DNA of 34,339 nucleotides, taken from assembly GCA_946611605.1 (NCBI GenBank), contig CAMODU010000011.1, positions 1-34,339 of the forward strand. Direction: 5' to 3'. Below are positions 16,101 to 23,187 of the stretch, one piece after another. The stretch is from an uncultured bacterium (GTDB lineage Bacteria; Bacillota_I; Bacilli_A; RF39; UBA660). Position 1 is the first letter of the stretch, and the number at the start of each line of letters is the position of its first letter. Under the pieces are notes generated by a model. That model was not told where the DNA came from. It saw only the letters and a program-made list of their open reading frames with translations, and did not search any database. Both the position numbers and the translations under genes were made by a program.

Positions 16101-16499
16101 TATAAAGATAATAAGTGCTACTATCTTTACTATAATTAATTTTACTCCAACAGCAATACTTTTTAAATACTTTGGAATGTTTTTTATAAAATTAAGTAAG
16201 AATAATCCAATTATTTTAGGTAATCCTTTTATTAATTCTTTAAAGGATTTCTTTTCTTTTTTCTTTAAAATTGGTCCTTGATAAGATTGTTTTTTATCTG
16301 TTATTTCATCTTTAGGTGTTCTTTTTATTTTGACTTCTTCAATTGTAGTAGTTGATTTAGGAGTAGTAGTCTTCTTTGTAGTAGTCTTTTTAGCAGTAGT
16401 TTTCTTTTTTACTGTAGTAGACTTTTTAGTAGACGTACTTTTCTTTCTTGTACTAGTACTTTTCTTAGTCGTAGTTTTCCTTTTCTTCTTTTCTTCCAT
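13101..16499 (-). CDS. ponA: Class A penicillin-binding protein 1A
   Basis: Bifunctional peptidoglycan synthase, with glycosyltransferase and transpeptidase domains on the outer face of the membrane. The start at 16499 follows AAGGTG by six bases and gives 1132 residues; an upstream ATG at 16529 lies inside recU. Residues 1-55 are almost only Lys, Thr and Ser. Residues 85-150 are hydrophobic and amphipathic, separate from the main anchor at about 235-262. The GT51 domain has TEDSRFFQHNGID (catalytic E314), ASTLTMQLSKN and EFYVNNGYLG. The transpeptidase has STAK (S589, K592), SRN (645-647) and KTGTS (K773). A C-terminal region of about 250 residues looks beta-rich. It follows recU with one base between, the conserved recU-ponA pair of Bacillota. 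It shows that the cell has a wall, unlike mycoplasmas. Confidence 0.96.
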   Translation of the reverse strand: MEEKKKRKTTTKKSTSTRKKSTSTKKSTTVKKKTTAKKTTTKKTTTPKSTTTIEEVKIKRTPKDEITDKKQSYQGPILKKKEKKSFKELIKGLPKIIGLFLLNFIKNIPKYLKSIAVGVKLIIVKIVALIIFIFASIFKFIKFIFNKLKELDKKDEERKNKKKEKKYNKQDELYNTKKFDLKLLEDDIDRDQLELVPYKGHKNKIGVFFENRGRVLKFDMKKFNKRLKYGTLRDKILIVLMLFLIFIFACAIFLITYVVITAPNIDKDRLYKENSTVLYDKDGNEFARIGSENREKVTYDELPQVLVDAIVATEDSRFFQHNGIDVARFIKASFGQILGSSGAGGASTLTMQLSKNSATSNEAHGLKGIIRKFQDIYLAVFVYEKKYTKEEIMEFYVNNGYLGAAYGVQQASRAYFGKDVSDLNLSEAAMIAGLFQLPFAYNPYNHPVAAENRRNTVLNLMERHGYISKEEKEAAQAIPIKSLLAGYNSELNEHIRFIDTVVEEVVRRTGYDPYTTSMEIYTTMDPAQQKVVNDIQNGVTYKYKNDYSENGIAVISIETGAITSIGTGRSKKSERSFNYATDGRRHPGSTAKPVVDYGPAIEYLGWGTGNTVIDKQYEYTGGGKIKNWNNTYEGAESIKDALARSRNIPALLTFKQTSNEQKLKMASDLGWTLETSGDQILETCSIGGFTGVTPVESAAAYAAFARGGTYIEPYSFTKVVFNETGDEFVVTPKRVQAMSEETAYIITNILQYAISSGVVGGITNKPGAEVASKTGTSTVDGNTIKKLNLKGAIDGDVWQVAYTQDYAMSMWYSYPTLTSEHYLTSSEGSAARRGIMKELTKGIITKKSSFNRPSGVTTATIEKGTDPVQLASEFTPADLKSVEMYNKNSVPTETSNRFAQLNNPSNLKYNANGTQIYLTWDGIPTPDAVSEAYIRDYFTKSSIYSYWAEEYIAERIAYNNAHIGNFGYEIYITDGAGTRSLGFVTDTNFTYNGYVANGSTFTVKSSYSIFKANQSKGITVTIGDGNSSGTDVPSGDGKIVLSLRNPITIGALKNAMAQNNMFSLAYSIKTTGGEDLKVAGTTLYLSCSAGRNDQCLSEIESHLANNESYNATFYVTRKNFQSTNQQTKITRE

Positions 16500-16500
16500 A

Positions 16501-17061
16501 TTAATCACCTTGAAAATATATCTTATCAATTACTTTTATATAATCTAATCTTGGTCTAATCTTTTTATCTATAATATATCCTTTTTCTTCTATATATGAA
16601 AAAGGAATAGATTTTCTATCATTACTATTAACAAAATCTATAATATCTTTACCATCTAATAAATAATAATTTGAATTCATACTTATAATTAAGAAGGTAA
16701 TGCCTCCGTGTTCAATTATTGATTTCATATGATTATATTGATGGTCATGTAAATTAGATAAAGGAAATGATGTTTTATTTTGAGTGCTTTTAGCATCAAA
16801 ATCAATATATTTACCTTTATATAATCCATTGTAGTCTAGAGTAGATGGTTCTTTAAAATATGCTTTAGTAATAACTCTTCCATGTGAATCAAATGATGCA
16901 TCTACTATAGTTATAGGTGTTGGTTTCTTATATATAACAGCTATATTTTCTTCCAAGTAAAAGTTATTGGATTGATTGATTAATTCTTCTAAATCCATTC
17001 CTCTATTTGAATGACTAACTTGTCTTTTGAATTCTTTCTTTATCTTACCTGGATAATTCAT
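16501..17061 (-). CDS. recU: Holliday junction resolvase RecU
   Basis: Structure-specific endonuclease that resolves Holliday junctions in recombination and chromosome segregation. The 186-residue length is normal. Family features are the N-terminal SNRGMDLE, ITIVDASF, DYNG with D76, YIDFDAK (D89, K91), and KTSFPL followed by NLHDHQ. The usual catalytic Glu of the E-A-K motif is Asp here, a conservative change allowed in PD-(D/E)xK nucleases. The AGGTG site precedes the ATG by seven bases. It is the first gene of the recU-ponA unit; RecU occurs in Bacilli and Mollicutes, which supports the lineage call. Divergent from engB across 88 bases. Confidence 0.95.
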   Translation of the reverse strand: MNYPGKIKKEFKRQVSHSNRGMDLEELINQSNNFYLEENIAVIYKKPTPITIVDASFDSHGRVITKAYFKEPSTLDYNGLYKGKYIDFDAKSTQNKTSFPLSNLHDHQYNHMKSIIEHGGITFLIISMNSNYYLLDGKDIIDFVNSNDRKSIPFSYIEEKGYIIDKKIRPRLDYIKVIDKIYFQGD

Positions 17062-17078
17062 AAAAACACCTATTTTAT

Positions 17079-17084
17079 ATTATA
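17079..17084 (-). promoter_or_regulatory. Candidate -10 box of recU-ponA (minus strand)
   Basis: TATAAT on the minus strand, 17 bases before the recU ATG. The matching -35 hexamer (TTCATT) is poor, and the region is so AT-rich that chance matches are likely. Confidence 0.4.
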
Positions 17085-17094
17085 TAATAAATAA

Positions 17095-17123
17095 TTGAAT
17101 AAATGAATAAAAAATAATATAAT
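17095..17123 (+). promoter_or_regulatory. Promoter of engB
   Basis: TTGAAT (17095-17100), 17 bases, TATAAT (17118-17123), 26 bases before the start codon. It overlaps the divergent recU promoter region. Confidence 0.7.
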
Positions 17124-17149
17124 AAATACAACAAAAGGGTGAATTATAT

Positions 17150-17743
17150 ATGAAAATAGAAACAAGTAATTTAGAGGTAGTTGCAGTAAGAGCTTCTCAA
17201 TATCCTGAAGATAATAGACATGAGTTTTTATTATGTGGAAGATCTAATGTAGGAAAATCTTCTTTCATTAATTCTTTATTAGGAAGAAAAAACTATGCTC
17301 ATACATCATCTAAACCAGGAAAAACTCAAACAGTTAATTTTTATCTTTGTAATGATTTATTTTATCTTGTTGATGTTCCAGGATATGGATATGCACAAGT
17401 GTCTAAAGAACAACAAAGAAAATTTGGTTTAATGATAGAAGAATATATTAAATCAAGAGAACAATTATCTGCTGTATTCTTACTTGTTGATTTTAGACAT
17501 AAACCAGATAATAATGATGTATTAATGTATAATTATCTTAAGTATTATGATATTCCAACTGTAATAGTTGCAACTAAATATGATAAGGTAAAAGAAAGAG
17601 ATAAAGTTAAATTTGAAAAAATATTAAGAGAAACATTAAATGTACAAGAATCTGACCATGTAGTTCTATATTCTGCAGTTACTAAAAAGGGAAGAGAAGA
17701 AATATACAGTTTATTGTCAAATTACATAGGAGTAGAGGATTAA
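17150..17743 (+). CDS. engB: Ribosome biogenesis GTP-binding protein EngB/YsxC
   Basis: Small Era/TrmE-like GTPase needed for late assembly of the 50S subunit. The 197-residue length is normal. G1 is GRSNVGKSS (30-38), the G2 Thr lies in KPGKTQTVNFY, G3 is DVPGYG, G4 is TKYDK, and G5 is the SAV near the C-terminus. AAAGGGTG precedes the ATG. It has its own promoter and no strong terminator; only a weak AT palindrome and T-rich sequence follow before the pseudopilin promoter. Confidence 0.96.
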   Translation: MKIETSNLEVVAVRASQYPEDNRHEFLLCGRSNVGKSSFINSLLGRKNYAHTSSKPGKTQTVNFYLCNDLFYLVDVPGYGYAQVSKEQQRKFGLMIEEYIKSREQLSAVFLLVDFRHKPDNNDVLMYNYLKYYDIPTVIVATKYDKVKERDKVKFEKILRETLNVQESDHVVLYSAVTKKGREEIYSLLSNYIGVED

Positions 17744-17766
17744 TTAATCTTTTACTTCTTTTTATA

Positions 17767-17775
17767 TGCTATAAT
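17767..17775 (+). promoter_or_regulatory. Extended -10 promoter of the pseudopilin gene
   Basis: TGCTATAAT with TATAAT at 17770-17775, 17 bases before the start codon. No clear -35 box. Confidence 0.6.
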
Positions 17776-17792
17776 TAAAATAGGTGAAGAAT

Positions 17793-18401
17793 ATGAAGAG
17801 AAATGGTTTTACATTAGTTGAAATACTAGCAGTTATAGTTATTATTGCTTTATTAATGATATTAACTATACCTAATATATTAAAGATTAGTAGATCTACT
17901 AAAGAAAAAGCATATGAAACTAAGATAGATTTAATTGAACAATCAGCTGTTCAATTTGCCATGAATGGAAGTAATAGAGCTGCAGTTATGAGGGGATCAA
18001 ATCCATTAATATCTACAGAAAACAATTATGTTATTACTATTACTGAAGATCCAAAAACAGGTGAAGTAACTGATGCAAACTTTAAACAAGGTCCAACTTA
18101 TTCAGCTACTGAAACATTACCTGCTAATACTTATAGAGCTATAAGAGTTACAGTTGATCAATTAGTTGGTACTAAAGATTTAAACTGGGATTCAGAAAAT
18201 CAATGTGATAATTGTACTAACAAAGAATATTATAATAATATTGTTATTAATCCTAAGAACAACTATATAATTAATAAATGTTATGTATATATTTATTATA
18301 AATATTCTAGACCTTATGCTCATTTTGATAGAAAAATGTGTGATGAGTTGAAACCAACACCTACAATGGGTAATCAATATGCGCCTGCTAGAAAAAATTA
18401 G
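17793..18401 (+). CDS. Type IV pilin-like (pseudopilin) protein
   Basis: A 202-residue class III signal protein. The N-terminus MKRNG-FTLVE is a textbook prepilin peptidase site: cleavage after Gly5, Phe+1 and Glu+5. It is followed by a long hydrophobic helix (ILAVIVIIALLMILTIPNI) and an amphipathic continuation. The globular part carries CDNC, then two more cysteines (NKCY, KMCD), suggesting disulphides outside the cell. The start at 17793 is the ATG after AGGTGA; a GTG at 17784 is also in frame. It sits alone with its own promoter and terminator, between two GTPase genes. It may be assembled by the ATPase at 10753-12993, but no platform or peptidase gene is present here, and its role (competence, adhesion or secretion) is unknown. 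Confidence 0.9.
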   Translation: MKRNGFTLVEILAVIVIIALLMILTIPNILKISRSTKEKAYETKIDLIEQSAVQFAMNGSNRAAVMRGSNPLISTENNYVITITEDPKTGEVTDANFKQGPTYSATETLPANTYRAIRVTVDQLVGTKDLNWDSENQCDNCTNKEYYNNIVINPKNNYIINKCYVYIYYKYSRPYAHFDRKMCDELKPTPTMGNQYAPARKN

Positions 18402-18424
18402 TGATTAATTAATCACTTTTTTTA
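18400..18424 (+). terminator. Terminator of the pseudopilin gene
   Basis: AGTGATT (18400-18406) pairs with AATCACT (18411-18417) around AATT, then eight Ts. The stem begins within the TAG stop codon. Confidence 0.88.
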
Positions 18425-18435
18425 TCTAATTATAT

Positions 18436-18464
18436 TTGGAAAATATACTAAAATAATATATAAT
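18436..18464 (+). promoter_or_regulatory. Promoter of the der operon
   Basis: TTGGAA (18436-18441), 17 bases, TATAAT (18459-18464), 29 bases before the der ATG. It probably drives der and the following tightly packed genes up to 22673. Confidence 0.7.
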
Positions 18465-18493
18465 ATATTTGGTTAAAAAAGGAGGGGATTATC

Positions 18494-19810
18494 ATGAAAA
18501 CTGTTTGTTTAGTTGGAAGACCTAATACAGGTAAATCATCTTTATTTAATAGACTTATACATGAAAGAAAAGCTATCATTGCAGATACACCTGGTGTAAC
18601 AAGAGATAGATTATATGGTCATGTAGAATACAATAATAAAGTATTTTCACTTATTGATACAGGTGGAATTGATTTAGAAAATATTGATTTCAATGAAAAT
18701 ATTAAAATGCAAGCTGAAATAGGTATTGAAGAAGCAGATACAATTCTATTTGTAGTTGATGGTAGAGAAGATTTAACTTTAAATGATCAAGCAATTAATA
18801 AGATGTTAATGAAGACTAATAAAAGAGTTATATTAGTTATTAATAAGATTGATGCTCCTACCTTAGAAGATAATATGCTTAATTTCTATGAATTAGGTAT
18901 AGAAGAAATGATTACTATATCTGTTGAAAATAAAAGACATATAAATGAATTATTAGATTTAATTACTAATGATATGGAAGATTATACTGATTTACCTAAA
19001 TCACATGTATGTAGATTTAGTATAATTGGAAGACCTAATGTAGGTAAATCTTCATTAGTAAACGCTATATTAGGTGAAGATGCAAGACAAATAGTATCTG
19101 ATGTAGCAGGTACTACAAGAGATTCATCTGATACTGAATTTGTATATGAACATGAAAAATATGTTGTAGTTGATACAGCAGGTATGCGTAAAAAAGGTAA
19201 AATATATGAAAATATTGAAAAGTATTCTTTATTAAGAAGTTTACAAGCTATAGAAAACTCTGATGTATGTGTTGTAGTAATATCTGCAGAAGAAGGTATT
19301 ATAGAACATGATAAACATATAGTTGAATATGCATTAGAAGCACATAAAGCTATAGTATTAGTAGTTAATAAATGGGATTTAGTAGATAATAAGGATCAAG
19401 CTATTAAAGAATGGAAGAAGAAAATAGAAAATGAATTCCAATTTATACCTTATATAGATGTTGTATTCTTATCAGCTTTAACTAAATCTAGAATTCATAC
19501 ATTAATGCCTGCTATTATTAAAGCTTATTCAGCTTATACTAGAGAAATTGGTACATCTATCTTAAATGATGTAGTAAGAGATGCTGTTAACTTACATGAA
19601 GCACCTTCTTATAGAAATAGAAGACTAAAGATATTCTTTGTACATCAAACAGATACATGTCCTCCTAAATTCACTTTTAATGTTAATGATAAAGCATTAG
19701 TACATTTCTCATATTATAGATATTTAGAAAATAAAATAAGAGAAAGTATTGATTTAGAAGGAACTCCAATTATATTACAATTTAAGAATAGAAGTGATGA
19801 TGATGAATAA
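18494..19810 (+). CDS. der: Ribosome biogenesis GTPase Der (EngA)
   Basis: Double GTPase required for 50S subunit maturation. The 438-residue length is normal. The first G domain starts GRPNTGKSS (8-16) with DTPGVTRDR and NKID. The second has GRPNVGKSS (from residue 179), DTAGMRKKGK and NKWD. A KH-like C-terminal domain follows. AAAAAGGAGGGGATT precedes the ATG. The gene overlaps the next by eight bases (19803-19810). Confidence 0.98.
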   Translation: MKTVCLVGRPNTGKSSLFNRLIHERKAIIADTPGVTRDRLYGHVEYNNKVFSLIDTGGIDLENIDFNENIKMQAEIGIEEADTILFVVDGREDLTLNDQAINKMLMKTNKRVILVINKIDAPTLEDNMLNFYELGIEEMITISVENKRHINELLDLITNDMEDYTDLPKSHVCRFSIIGRPNVGKSSLVNAILGEDARQIVSDVAGTTRDSSDTEFVYEHEKYVVVDTAGMRKKGKIYENIEKYSLLRSLQAIENSDVCVVVISAEEGIIEHDKHIVEYALEAHKAIVLVVNKWDLVDNKDQAIKEWKKKIENEFQFIPYIDVVFLSALTKSRIHTLMPAIIKAYSAYTREIGTSILNDVVRDAVNLHEAPSYRNRRLKIFFVHQTDTCPPKFTFNVNDKALVHFSYYRYLENKIRESIDLEGTPIILQFKNRSDDDE

Positions 19811-20693
19811 AAAGAAATTAATTATAATTATTTCATCTATTATAGTAATAATAGCAATACTAGTTGTATCTATATTATTAATTAGAAATTATTATAAGAA
19901 TAAAGATAATACATCTACTACAAATGAAGTATATGCTGTTATTAAGCAAGTAAATGAAGATTCTATTATAGTATCTGATAAAGATGAAAATGGATTAAAA
20001 ACATATATTATTAATCCTACAGGATATAAAAAAGGTGATTTAGTATTAATCAAGACTAAAGATGGTAAAGTAGAAGATATAAAAGTAATAATTGAAGATT
20101 ATGCATCTTTAACTACTACAAATGAAGTAGTAGTAGTTGATGATACAACTACAACAACTACATCTATAGTAACTACTAAACCAGCTACAACAAGAACAAC
20201 AACTAATACTACTAAAGTAGAAGATAAAGATAGTATGATTTTATCTTATATGTCATCTTCATATGAAAATGTTAAAAATGGAAGTGTTAAAGATACACTT
20301 AAAAATGGATTTGTATCAGTAGTAGATTTTATCTTCTATGATCAACCTATTAAAGGTGTTACTTTTAAAGAATTAAGAAATAAGACTAAAGCTAAAGTTA
20401 TTTACTATGCATTATTAATAGATGTAGGAATAGATTCTAAGTTCCCAGGTTATAAAGATACTTTATCTGATAAATATAAATCTGCTAAGAGTAAATTATT
20501 AGCTGAATTCTTAGAATTAAAATATTCTATGTGCGAAAAATCCGAAGATGGATGTAAACAAGCAAGTGATGATTTAGCATTACTTAAGAAATCACTTAAT
20601 TTAACTTGGGATATTATTAAATCTGTATTTGGATATGTTAAAGATTTAACTGTTCCTAAGATTAAATCATGGTATGAATCTTTCAGAGGATAA
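19803..20693 (+). CDS. Single-pass membrane protein with Thr-rich linker, unknown
   Basis: I do not recognise a family. After MNKKK comes one strong membrane helix (about residues 6-28, LIIIISSIIVIIAILVVSIL), then a small beta-rich region (about 40-100) with KKGDLVLIKTKDGK, a linker of almost only Thr and Ser (about 108-140), and a mostly helical C-terminal domain with two cysteines (SMCEKSEDGCK) ending KSWYESFRG. The shape is an anchor, spacer and extracellular domain, as in wall-spanning proteins. Four starts are possible (GTG 19794, ATG 19797, 19800, 19803); I list the last one, which overlaps the der stop. YgjP starts two bases after its stop, so translation is probably coupled along this operon. 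Confidence 0.75.
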   Translation: MNKKKLIIIISSIIVIIAILVVSILLIRNYYKNKDNTSTTNEVYAVIKQVNEDSIIVSDKDENGLKTYIINPTGYKKGDLVLIKTKDGKVEDIKVIIEDYASLTTTNEVVVVDDTTTTTTSIVTTKPATTRTTTNTTKVEDKDSMILSYMSSSYENVKNGSVKDTLKNGFVSVVDFIFYDQPIKGVTFKELRNKTKAKVIYYALLIDVGIDSKFPGYKDTLSDKYKSAKSKLLAEFLELKYSMCEKSEDGCKQASDDLALLKKSLNLTWDIIKSVFGYVKDLTVPKIKSWYESFRG

Positions 20694-20695
20694 TC

Positions 20696-21313
20696 ATGAA
20701 ATTACTTGATAGAGAAGTAGAAGTAATAGTTGAAAGAAAATGGATGAAGAATATATATTTTAGAATTAATCAAGAAGGTCAAATATATGTTACTTGTCCT
20801 ATTCGTACATCTGATCATGCTATTAATACATTATTAAATAGTAATGTTAAAGCATTAGAAAGAATGTATAAAAGATACTTAACTAAAGAAGATAAACATA
20901 ATAGAATATTATATTTAGGTAAAGAATATGATTTTATAGAATATAAAAAAGTAATGATAGATGGTGATACTTTCTATGGACCATCTGTATCTAAAATAAA
21001 TGAATATTTAGAAAAGAATTCTTTAAAGATATTTGAAGAAAGATTAGCTTTATATATAAATGAATTTACTAATATTCCTGATTTTAGACTAAGAACTAGA
21101 AAAATGAAAACTAGATGGGGCGTTAATAATTTTTCATCTAAGACTATTACATTAAATACTGAATTAATACATTATAGATATGAATGTATAGATTATGTAA
21201 TAATACATGAACTATCACATTTTTATCATAAAGACCATTCTACATCTTTCTGGAAAGAAGTAGAAAAACATTATCCAGATTATAAGAAATATAGAAAAGA
21301 GTTAAGATATTAA
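20696..21313 (+). CDS. YgjP-like metallopeptidase (SprT/WLM-type zinc protein)
   Basis: A 205-residue protein of the YgjP/DUF45 family. The zinc site is HELSH (171-175) followed by H181 in KDHSTSFW, the HExxHx5HxxxFW pattern of the family. The region KMKTRWGVNNFSSKTITLN before it is also typical (the trWGs..s..i.ln motif). The family is predicted to contain cytosolic zinc peptidases; substrates are mostly unknown. It starts two bases after the membrane protein and ends directly against the next start codon. Confidence 0.9.
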   Translation: MKLLDREVEVIVERKWMKNIYFRINQEGQIYVTCPIRTSDHAINTLLNSNVKALERMYKRYLTKEDKHNRILYLGKEYDFIEYKKVMIDGDTFYGPSVSKINEYLEKNSLKIFEERLALYINEFTNIPDFRLRTRKMKTRWGVNNFSSKTITLNTELIHYRYECIDYVIIHELSHFYHKDHSTSFWKEVEKHYPDYKKYRKELRY

Positions 21314-22015
21314 ATGATTGAATCTATTAACAATGAAAAAATAATTAAGTATTCTAAGTTAAAACAAAAGAAGTATCGTGATGAATCTTCTCTTTTTATA
21401 GTTGAAGGAAAACATTTAGTAGAAGAAGCTAAGAAACATGATTTAGTTGTAGAAGAATTTATACTAAATGAAAATATATCTGAATCAGCTATGAAAAAAC
21501 TATCTAATTTAGATAATCCTAATGAATATTTAGCTATTGTTAAAAAGATTGAATCAAGAGATATAAAAGGAAATGTATTAATAGTTGATGGTATACAAGA
21601 TCCTGGTAATCTTGGTACTATTATTAGATCATCTGTTGCTTTTAATATAGATACAATTATTTTATCTAATGATACAGTAGATCAATATAATGATAAAGTA
21701 ATAAGAGCATCAGAAGGTATGATATTTAATATTAATATTATTAAAGGTGATTTGAAGGGAATAATACCTACATTAAACATGGATATATATGGTACTAATG
21801 TTATCAATGGTGAATCATTAGATGATATTAATATATCATCTCCATATGCTATTATAGTTGGTAATGAAGGTGCAGGAGTATCTCCTGAAATATCTAAATT
21901 AATAAATAAAAATATTTATATTAATATGAATGATAAATGTGAATCATTAAATGTAGGTGTAGCAACATCTATAATATTATATGAAGTTGAAAGGAAGATA
22001 AGACATGATAAATAA
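21314..22015 (+). CDS. TrmH/SpoU-family RNA 2'-O-methyltransferase
   Basis: A 233-residue SPOUT enzyme using S-adenosylmethionine to methylate ribose in rRNA or tRNA. An N-terminal substrate-binding domain (SpoU_sub_bind, with FIVEGKHLVEEA) precedes the trefoil-knot domain. Motif 1 is DGIQDPGNLGTIIRSS (92-107), motif 2 is VGNEGAGVS (182-190) and motif 3 is SLNVGVATSIILYE (211-224). This resembles Bacillus YsgA and RlmB more than tRNA TrmH, but the exact target base is not readable. The ATG abuts the preceding stop codon. It overlaps the next gene by 11 bases. Confidence 0.93.
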   Translation: MIESINNEKIIKYSKLKQKKYRDESSLFIVEGKHLVEEAKKHDLVVEEFILNENISESAMKKLSNLDNPNEYLAIVKKIESRDIKGNVLIVDGIQDPGNLGTIIRSSVAFNIDTIILSNDTVDQYNDKVIRASEGMIFNINIIKGDLKGIIPTLNMDIYGTNVINGESLDDINISSPYAIIVGNEGAGVSPEISKLINKNIYINMNDKCESLNVGVATSIILYEVERKIRHDK

Positions 22016-22673
22016 GGACTTAACATTTTTAAAAGAATCTCCTTTTTTTATAGGTGGTATATATGATAATACTAAAGTATATGAAAATACTATAACTGCT
22101 ATCAACAATGTTATTAAGAATAATTATAGTTTATATATTAAATTAAAGATGACTGAAGATAATGTAATAATATGTTATTTAGATGATGATTTATCAAGAT
22201 TATTACATGTTGAAGATGAAGTAAAAAAAGTAACATATGAAAATATGAATTATATTGCTAAATTTCCAGTATTAAAATTAAGTGATTTAGTTAATATTAC
22301 TAAAGATATACCTGTATTATTTGAATTAGATAAAAATGTATTAGAATATAAATTATTAATTATGGATATATTAACTCAATATGAAGGTAGATATGGAATA
22401 GTGTCTAAAGATATGGATACTTTAAAATGGATGAATAAGAATTATCCTAAAGTTGTAACTGGATATAAGATAGAAAAAGATAATATGCATAGATTTCATA
22501 TATTTAAAAGATATGATTTCCATGTAGTAGATATTAATCTTTATAATGATAAATTTATTAAAAAAGAAAAAGAAAATAAACCTATATTAGGTATAAATAT
22601 ACTAGATGATACAACATATGAATTAAAACAAAATATCTATAGCAATTTAATAGTAAATAGTAAACTTGATTAA
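22005..22673 (+). CDS. GDPD-fold protein lacking catalytic residues (pseudoenzyme)
   Basis: A 222-residue protein whose layout follows the glycerophosphodiesterase fold. YENTITAINNVI matches the family's PENSMAAF segment. YIKLKMTEDNVIICYLDDDLSRL-type sequence matches the [12 protein letters not shown] region and what follows. KFPVLKLSDLV matches the [10 protein letters not shown] region, and LFELDK matches NIELKP. But the HRG catalytic His-Arg is GG at 17-18, the metal ligands of ExD are K46 and K48, and the second His is near Y58. All chemistry-bearing positions are lost while the frame is intact. It is probably a binding or structural paralogue of the enzyme at 3-926, or free to drift. AAGGAAG precedes the ATG, which overlaps the methyltransferase end. 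Function unknown. Confidence 0.7.
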   Translation: MINKDLTFLKESPFFIGGIYDNTKVYENTITAINNVIKNNYSLYIKLKMTEDNVIICYLDDDLSRLLHVEDEVKKVTYENMNYIAKFPVLKLSDLVNITKDIPVLFELDKNVLEYKLLIMDILTQYEGRYGIVSKDMDTLKWMNKNYPKVVTGYKIEKDNMHRFHIFKRYDFHVVDINLYNDKFIKKEKENKPILGINILDDTTYELKQNIYSNLIVNSKLD

Positions 22674-22693
22674 TAAGTATTATTTGCTATAAT
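22666..22693 (+). promoter_or_regulatory. Promoter of rimM-trmD
   Basis: TTGATT (22666-22671, over the previous stop codon), 16 bases, TATAAT (22688-22693) preceded by TGC as an extended -10. The rimM ATG is 24 bases on. Confidence 0.7.
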
Positions 22694-22716
22694 ACATGAA
22701 TTAAGAAGGGATTTAT

Positions 22717-23187
22717 ATGGGATTAATTAAAGTAGGAAGAGTAATTAGACCTCATGGAGTAAAAGGTGCTATGAAAGTATCTTCCACATTTAGATATAAA
22801 AAAGATGTCTTTAAGAAAGATAATACAGTTATTATCAATAATAAAACATATAAGATATTAAATTATATATTTGCAGGTGGAGGTCAATTAGATATATGTT
22901 CACTTGAAGGTATAAATACTATTGATGATGTAATATCTATTAGACAAAATGATATATATGTTAATAAAAATGAACTTAATACCAATGAATTATTATTAGA
23001 AGAATTAGTAGATATGGAAGTATATTATAAGCAAGAATTACTTGGTAAAGTTACCAATATTCAAGATGGATTAAATCCTTTAATAATAGTAAATGATAAC
23101 CTATATATTCCTAGACAAGATGTATTTATAGATAAAATAGAAGATAATAAGATTTATTTAACAGATAAATATAAGGAGTTAATATGA
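22717..23187 (+). CDS. rimM: Ribosome maturation factor RimM
   Basis: Binds protein S19 and helps process 16S rRNA and assemble the head of the 30S subunit. The 156-residue length is normal. The N-terminal beta-barrel has VGRVIRPHGVKGAMKV, and the PRC-barrel C-terminal part has DMEVY, LLGKVTNI and VNDNLYIPR. AGAAGGG precedes the ATG. It is the only gene in the window that ends in TGA, which is shared with the trmD start as ATGA (23184-23187). Confidence 0.95.
   Translation: MGLIKVGRVIRPHGVKGAMKVSSTFRYKKDVFKKDNTVIINNKTYKILNYIFAGGGQLDICSLEGINTIDDVISIRQNDIYVNKNELNTNELLLEELVDMEVYYKQELLGKVTNIQDGLNPLIIVNDNLYIPRQDVFIDKIEDNKIYLTDKYKELI

Noticed and set aside
16330-16548. Plus-strand Val/Phe-rich ORF
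   Set aside because: It is the complement of the Lys/Thr repeat tail of PBP1A and recU end; the repetitive VVVFF pattern is the mirror of that low-complexity sequence.
17738-17760. Terminator after engB
   Set aside because: The palindrome GATTAATTAATC has no room for a stable loop and the T run is broken; transcription may continue into the pseudopilin gene.
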